From Prevotella sp. (GTDB lineage Bacteria > Bacteroidota > Bacteroidia > Bacteroidales > Dysgonomonadaceae): a stretch of DNA of 10,049 bases. A program made the position numbers and the translations under genes. The notes under the pieces are model-generated. The model ran no database searches. It saw nothing but the letters and a program-made list of their open reading frames with translations, and was not told where the DNA came from. The stretch lies in NCBI GenBank assembly GCA_031263965.1, contig JAISES010000466.1:1-10049 (forward strand), in the 5' to 3' direction. Shown here in pieces: positions 7,867 through 10,049 of this stretch. How positions within the stretch are numbered: the stretch's first letter is position 1; each line of letters begins with the position of its first letter.

Positions 7867-10049
7867 TTAGAAAGTAATATTACATCCGATACTGAATGTG
7901 CGGGGAACCGGATAAGCCGTCCTGTCGACGCCCAGCCCTTTCCATGCCATACCATTCATGCTGACTTCCGGGCTTAAACCCGGATACTTTGTAAATACAG
8001 CCAATTGCTGGACTGATAAGTAAAACCGCAGCCTTGAAAGATAGGAATTCGCTTTAAGGGGAATTGTATATCCCAATGTGATGTTTTTTATAGCTAAATA
8101 GGAAGCATCATATACCTGTCCGCTGTGTCCGTACCGGTATAATTCTGTTGTTCCCGATTTTGTCCGTGGCACGATCCCATTACCCGGATTTTCAGGAGAA
8201 CGCCATCTGTCGGCAACATATTTGCGGACATTGAATACACCATCTAGATTTTCGGTATTTTCATAATTGGCATTCATAATATCCCCTCCTATTTGTCCTT
8301 GAAGAAGAATACTTAAATCGAAGTTTTTATATGAGAATTCATTTGTCATACCGAAAATTACATCAGGGGTCGGGTCGCCTATGATTGTTTTATCATTTGC
8401 ATCAATCTTTCCATCGTTGTTGACATCCTTCATCCGGGCTGTTCCTATTTCAGACGAAACATGTTTAGGCTGGCTGTCTAATTCTACCTGTGTCATATAG
8501 ACTCCGTCGAATACATATCCGAACAGCGAACCTATGGGATGCCCTACTTCCAGCCGGTTGAAGTCTCCGTATACATCATATCCTCCAATGGGTGCATTTT
8601 CAGTACTTAACTCTAATATTTTATTCCGGTTAAATGCCATGTTGAAGTTCGTCGTCCATTTGAAATCGTTCACTAAGTTGCGTGAAGTGAACGTAATTTC
8701 ATGTCCCCAGGTTTTAAAGTCGCCGATGTTTGAATTAATGCTCCAGAATCCGGAGGCTGCCGGGATTTCTATCTGATAGAGCATGCCGTCGGTTCTTTTC
8801 TGGTAGAAATCGTACATGACGAATATACGGTCATTTAGGAAGCTGAAATCCACACCGATATCTAATTGCTTTGTTTCTTCCCAGGTTAAAGCGTTGTTGC
8901 CTAAATTATCTATTGCTTTCCCCGGGGCAAGTGAACCGCCAAATACATAATTCTTATTTCCGACATTAGCTAAGTGGGTATAATTCCCTATGTTATAATT
9001 CCCTGTCAGGCCATAGCTTGCACGTATCTTCAGATAGTTCATTATATTGGTGGCCGGTTCCATAAATGCTTCGTCTGATATAATCCATCCGGCAGATACA
9101 GATGGGAAGTTAGCATACTTATTACCCATGCCAAAACGGGAACATCCATCCCGGCGGAACGTAGCCTGTAATAAATAGCGGTCTTTATAGCTATAGTTTA
9201 ATCGGCCGATGTATGATATCAATGCCCATTGTTGCATATTGCTTCCGCCATTCTTTGTAGCTGCTGCGTCGATCCATGAAATATCATCATCCGGGAAATC
9301 CGTACCTGATAAGGTGTTGCCTTCCCAGGTATATTTCTGTGTACTGTATCCGGCTAAGGCGTCTACAAAATGATCTCCGAAACGATTACTGTACATTAAC
9401 ATATTTTCGGCAGTCCAGGTGTAATAGAAGCCTGTGTTGAAATTGGCCGTTGCTTTCTGTGGCGGGGCGACGTGGAAATCTCCACCGGCGGTAGACGGAA
9501 TAAAATCCCGGTGATTGTTACTGCCTAAATCTAAACCGATCTGAAATTTATACTTGATACCGCTCCAGATATCCAGTTCGGCAAAAGCGTTGCTCAAAAC
9601 GGTTATATTCTTTCTTCTATCCAGCCGCTCTTTCAAAACACGCAGCCAGTTCGGTTGCGGAAACATGTTTGGAGCATTAAGGGATAAAACCAATTCTCCA
9701 TTCTTGTCATAAGGGCTTAATATGGGAGACGCTAACGTTGCGGCGCTTAATAGTTTTCGTTGTCCGTCTATCTCCTGATTGTTTGACAGTTGGATAGTAG
9801 GAGCAATATTAAGACCTAACCTCAAACGGTCGTTTATCTGGTAATCATTATTAGCGCGTAATGAATAACGTTCAAACAACGTATTATACATAACACCGTC
9901 CTGGCGGAAATAACCAAGGACAATAGCCGAATTAAATTTATCTTTACTGGCCGAGATGCTCAGGCTGTAGTTCTGTATAGGTGCCGAATGTATGAGTGTA
10001 CGATACCAATTGGTTCCTTCTCCATATTGTTCCGGGTTTTGATACTCTT
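7867..10049 (-). CDS. SusC-like TonB-dependent outer-membrane transporter, partial (N-terminus beyond right edge)
   Basis: The reading frame stays open from the right edge to a TAA at 7867-7869, giving 726 visible residues. SusC proteins are usually about 1000 residues, so the signal peptide, any carboxypeptidase-like domain, the TonB box and most of the plug are missing. What is visible is the beta-barrel. Next to the edge is TNWYRTLIHSAPIQNYSLS, a stretch typical of SusC just after the plug. Near 8392-8427 is DVNNDGKIDAND, a Ca-loop-like D-x-N-x-D-G motif, followed by IGDPTPDVIFG and YKNFDLSILLQGQIGGD, both strong SusC signatures. The protein ends in YPVPRTFSIGCNITF, with the terminal aromatic residue used for barrel insertion. 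In the family, SusC imports oligosaccharides across the outer membrane with TonB energy and pairs with SusD as its lid. The SusD gene follows after 28 nt, which supports one operon. A methionine at 9891 is internal and is not the start. The substrate cannot be read from the sequence; the neighbouring rhamnosidases suggest a rhamnose-containing oligosaccharide. Confidence 0.96.
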   Translation of the reverse strand, partial: EYQNPEQYGEGTNWYRTLIHSAPIQNYSLSISASKDKFNSAIVLGYFRQDGVMYNTLFERYSLRANNDYQINDRLRLGLNIAPTIQLSNNQEIDGQRKLLSAATLASPILSPYDKNGELVLSLNAPNMFPQPNWLRVLKERLDRRKNITVLSNAFAELDIWSGIKYKFQIGLDLGSNNHRDFIPSTAGGDFHVAPPQKATANFNTGFYYTWTAENMLMYSNRFGDHFVDALAGYSTQKYTWEGNTLSGTDFPDDDISWIDAAATKNGGSNMQQWALISYIGRLNYSYKDRYLLQATFRRDGCSRFGMGNKYANFPSVSAGWIISDEAFMEPATNIMNYLKIRASYGLTGNYNIGNYTHLANVGNKNYVFGGSLAPGKAIDNLGNNALTWEETKQLDIGVDFSFLNDRIFVMYDFYQKRTDGMLYQIEIPAASGFWSINSNIGDFKTWGHEITFTSRNLVNDFKWTTNFNMAFNRNKILELSTENAPIGGYDVYGDFNRLEVGHPIGSLFGYVFDGVYMTQVELDSQPKHVSSEIGTARMKDVNNDGKIDANDKTIIGDPTPDVIFGMTNEFSYKNFDLSILLQGQIGGDIMNANYENTENLDGVFNVRKYVADRWRSPENPGNGIVPRTKSGTTELYRYGHSGQVYDASYLAIKNITLGYTIPLKANSYLSRLRFYLSVQQLAVFTKYPGLSPEVSMNGMAWKGLGVDRTAYPVPRTFSIGCNITF

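Noticed and set aside
7839..7955. Longer start for the susD-like gene
   Set aside because: It would add 39 residues ahead of a clear lipoprotein signal and overlap the end of the susC-like gene. The ATG at 7836-7838 explains the signal peptide.

Overview
This window is a four-gene stretch of a Bacteroidota glycan-uptake locus (a polysaccharide utilisation locus, PUL), with every gene on the minus strand. It suggests a gut-type member of the Bacteroidales, close to Bacteroides or Parabacteroides. The reasons are an adjacent SusC/SusD-like pair, lipoprotein signal peptides of the Bacteroidota type, A-rich leaders with little Shine-Dalgarno signal, and moderate GC content. The genus is an inference, because no marker gene lies in the window.

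In the direction of transcription (high to low coordinates) the layout is as follows. A SusC-like TonB-dependent outer-membrane transporter runs off the right edge and ends at 7867; its N-terminus is missing. After 28 nt comes a SusD-like surface glycan-binding lipoprotein (7838-6315). An 87-nt spacer with a strong 13-bp inverted repeat (6253-6291) follows. Next is a 1203-residue GH106-like enzyme (6227-2616), a predicted alpha-L-rhamnosidase with a long beta-sandwich tail. After only 6 nt comes a GH78-like alpha-L-rhamnosidase (2609-231). The last 230 nt of the window (1-230) are non-coding as far as I can see. They hold two 22-bp tandem repeats, each a small hairpin, whose only two differences form a compensatory base-pair change.

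Together the genes fit one model: SusD captures an oligosaccharide at the surface, SusC imports it using TonB energy, and two unrelated rhamnosidase families remove alpha-L-rhamnose from it. Two rhamnosidase families side by side point to a rhamnose-rich substrate such as a pectic rhamnogalacturonan side chain, a decorated arabinogalactan, a rhamnose-containing microbial polysaccharide or a plant glycoside. The window does not decide between these. The regulator, any lyases and the rest of the transporter would lie outside it.

The enzymes and transporter are ordinary at family level. The less ordinary points are the intercistronic hairpin, the paired-hairpin repeats downstream of the operon, a nine-A tract in the GH106 signal-peptide coding region with a second signal-like frame, the variant GH78 acid motif and the multi-domain GH106 tail. 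I do not see strong evidence for an undescribed system.
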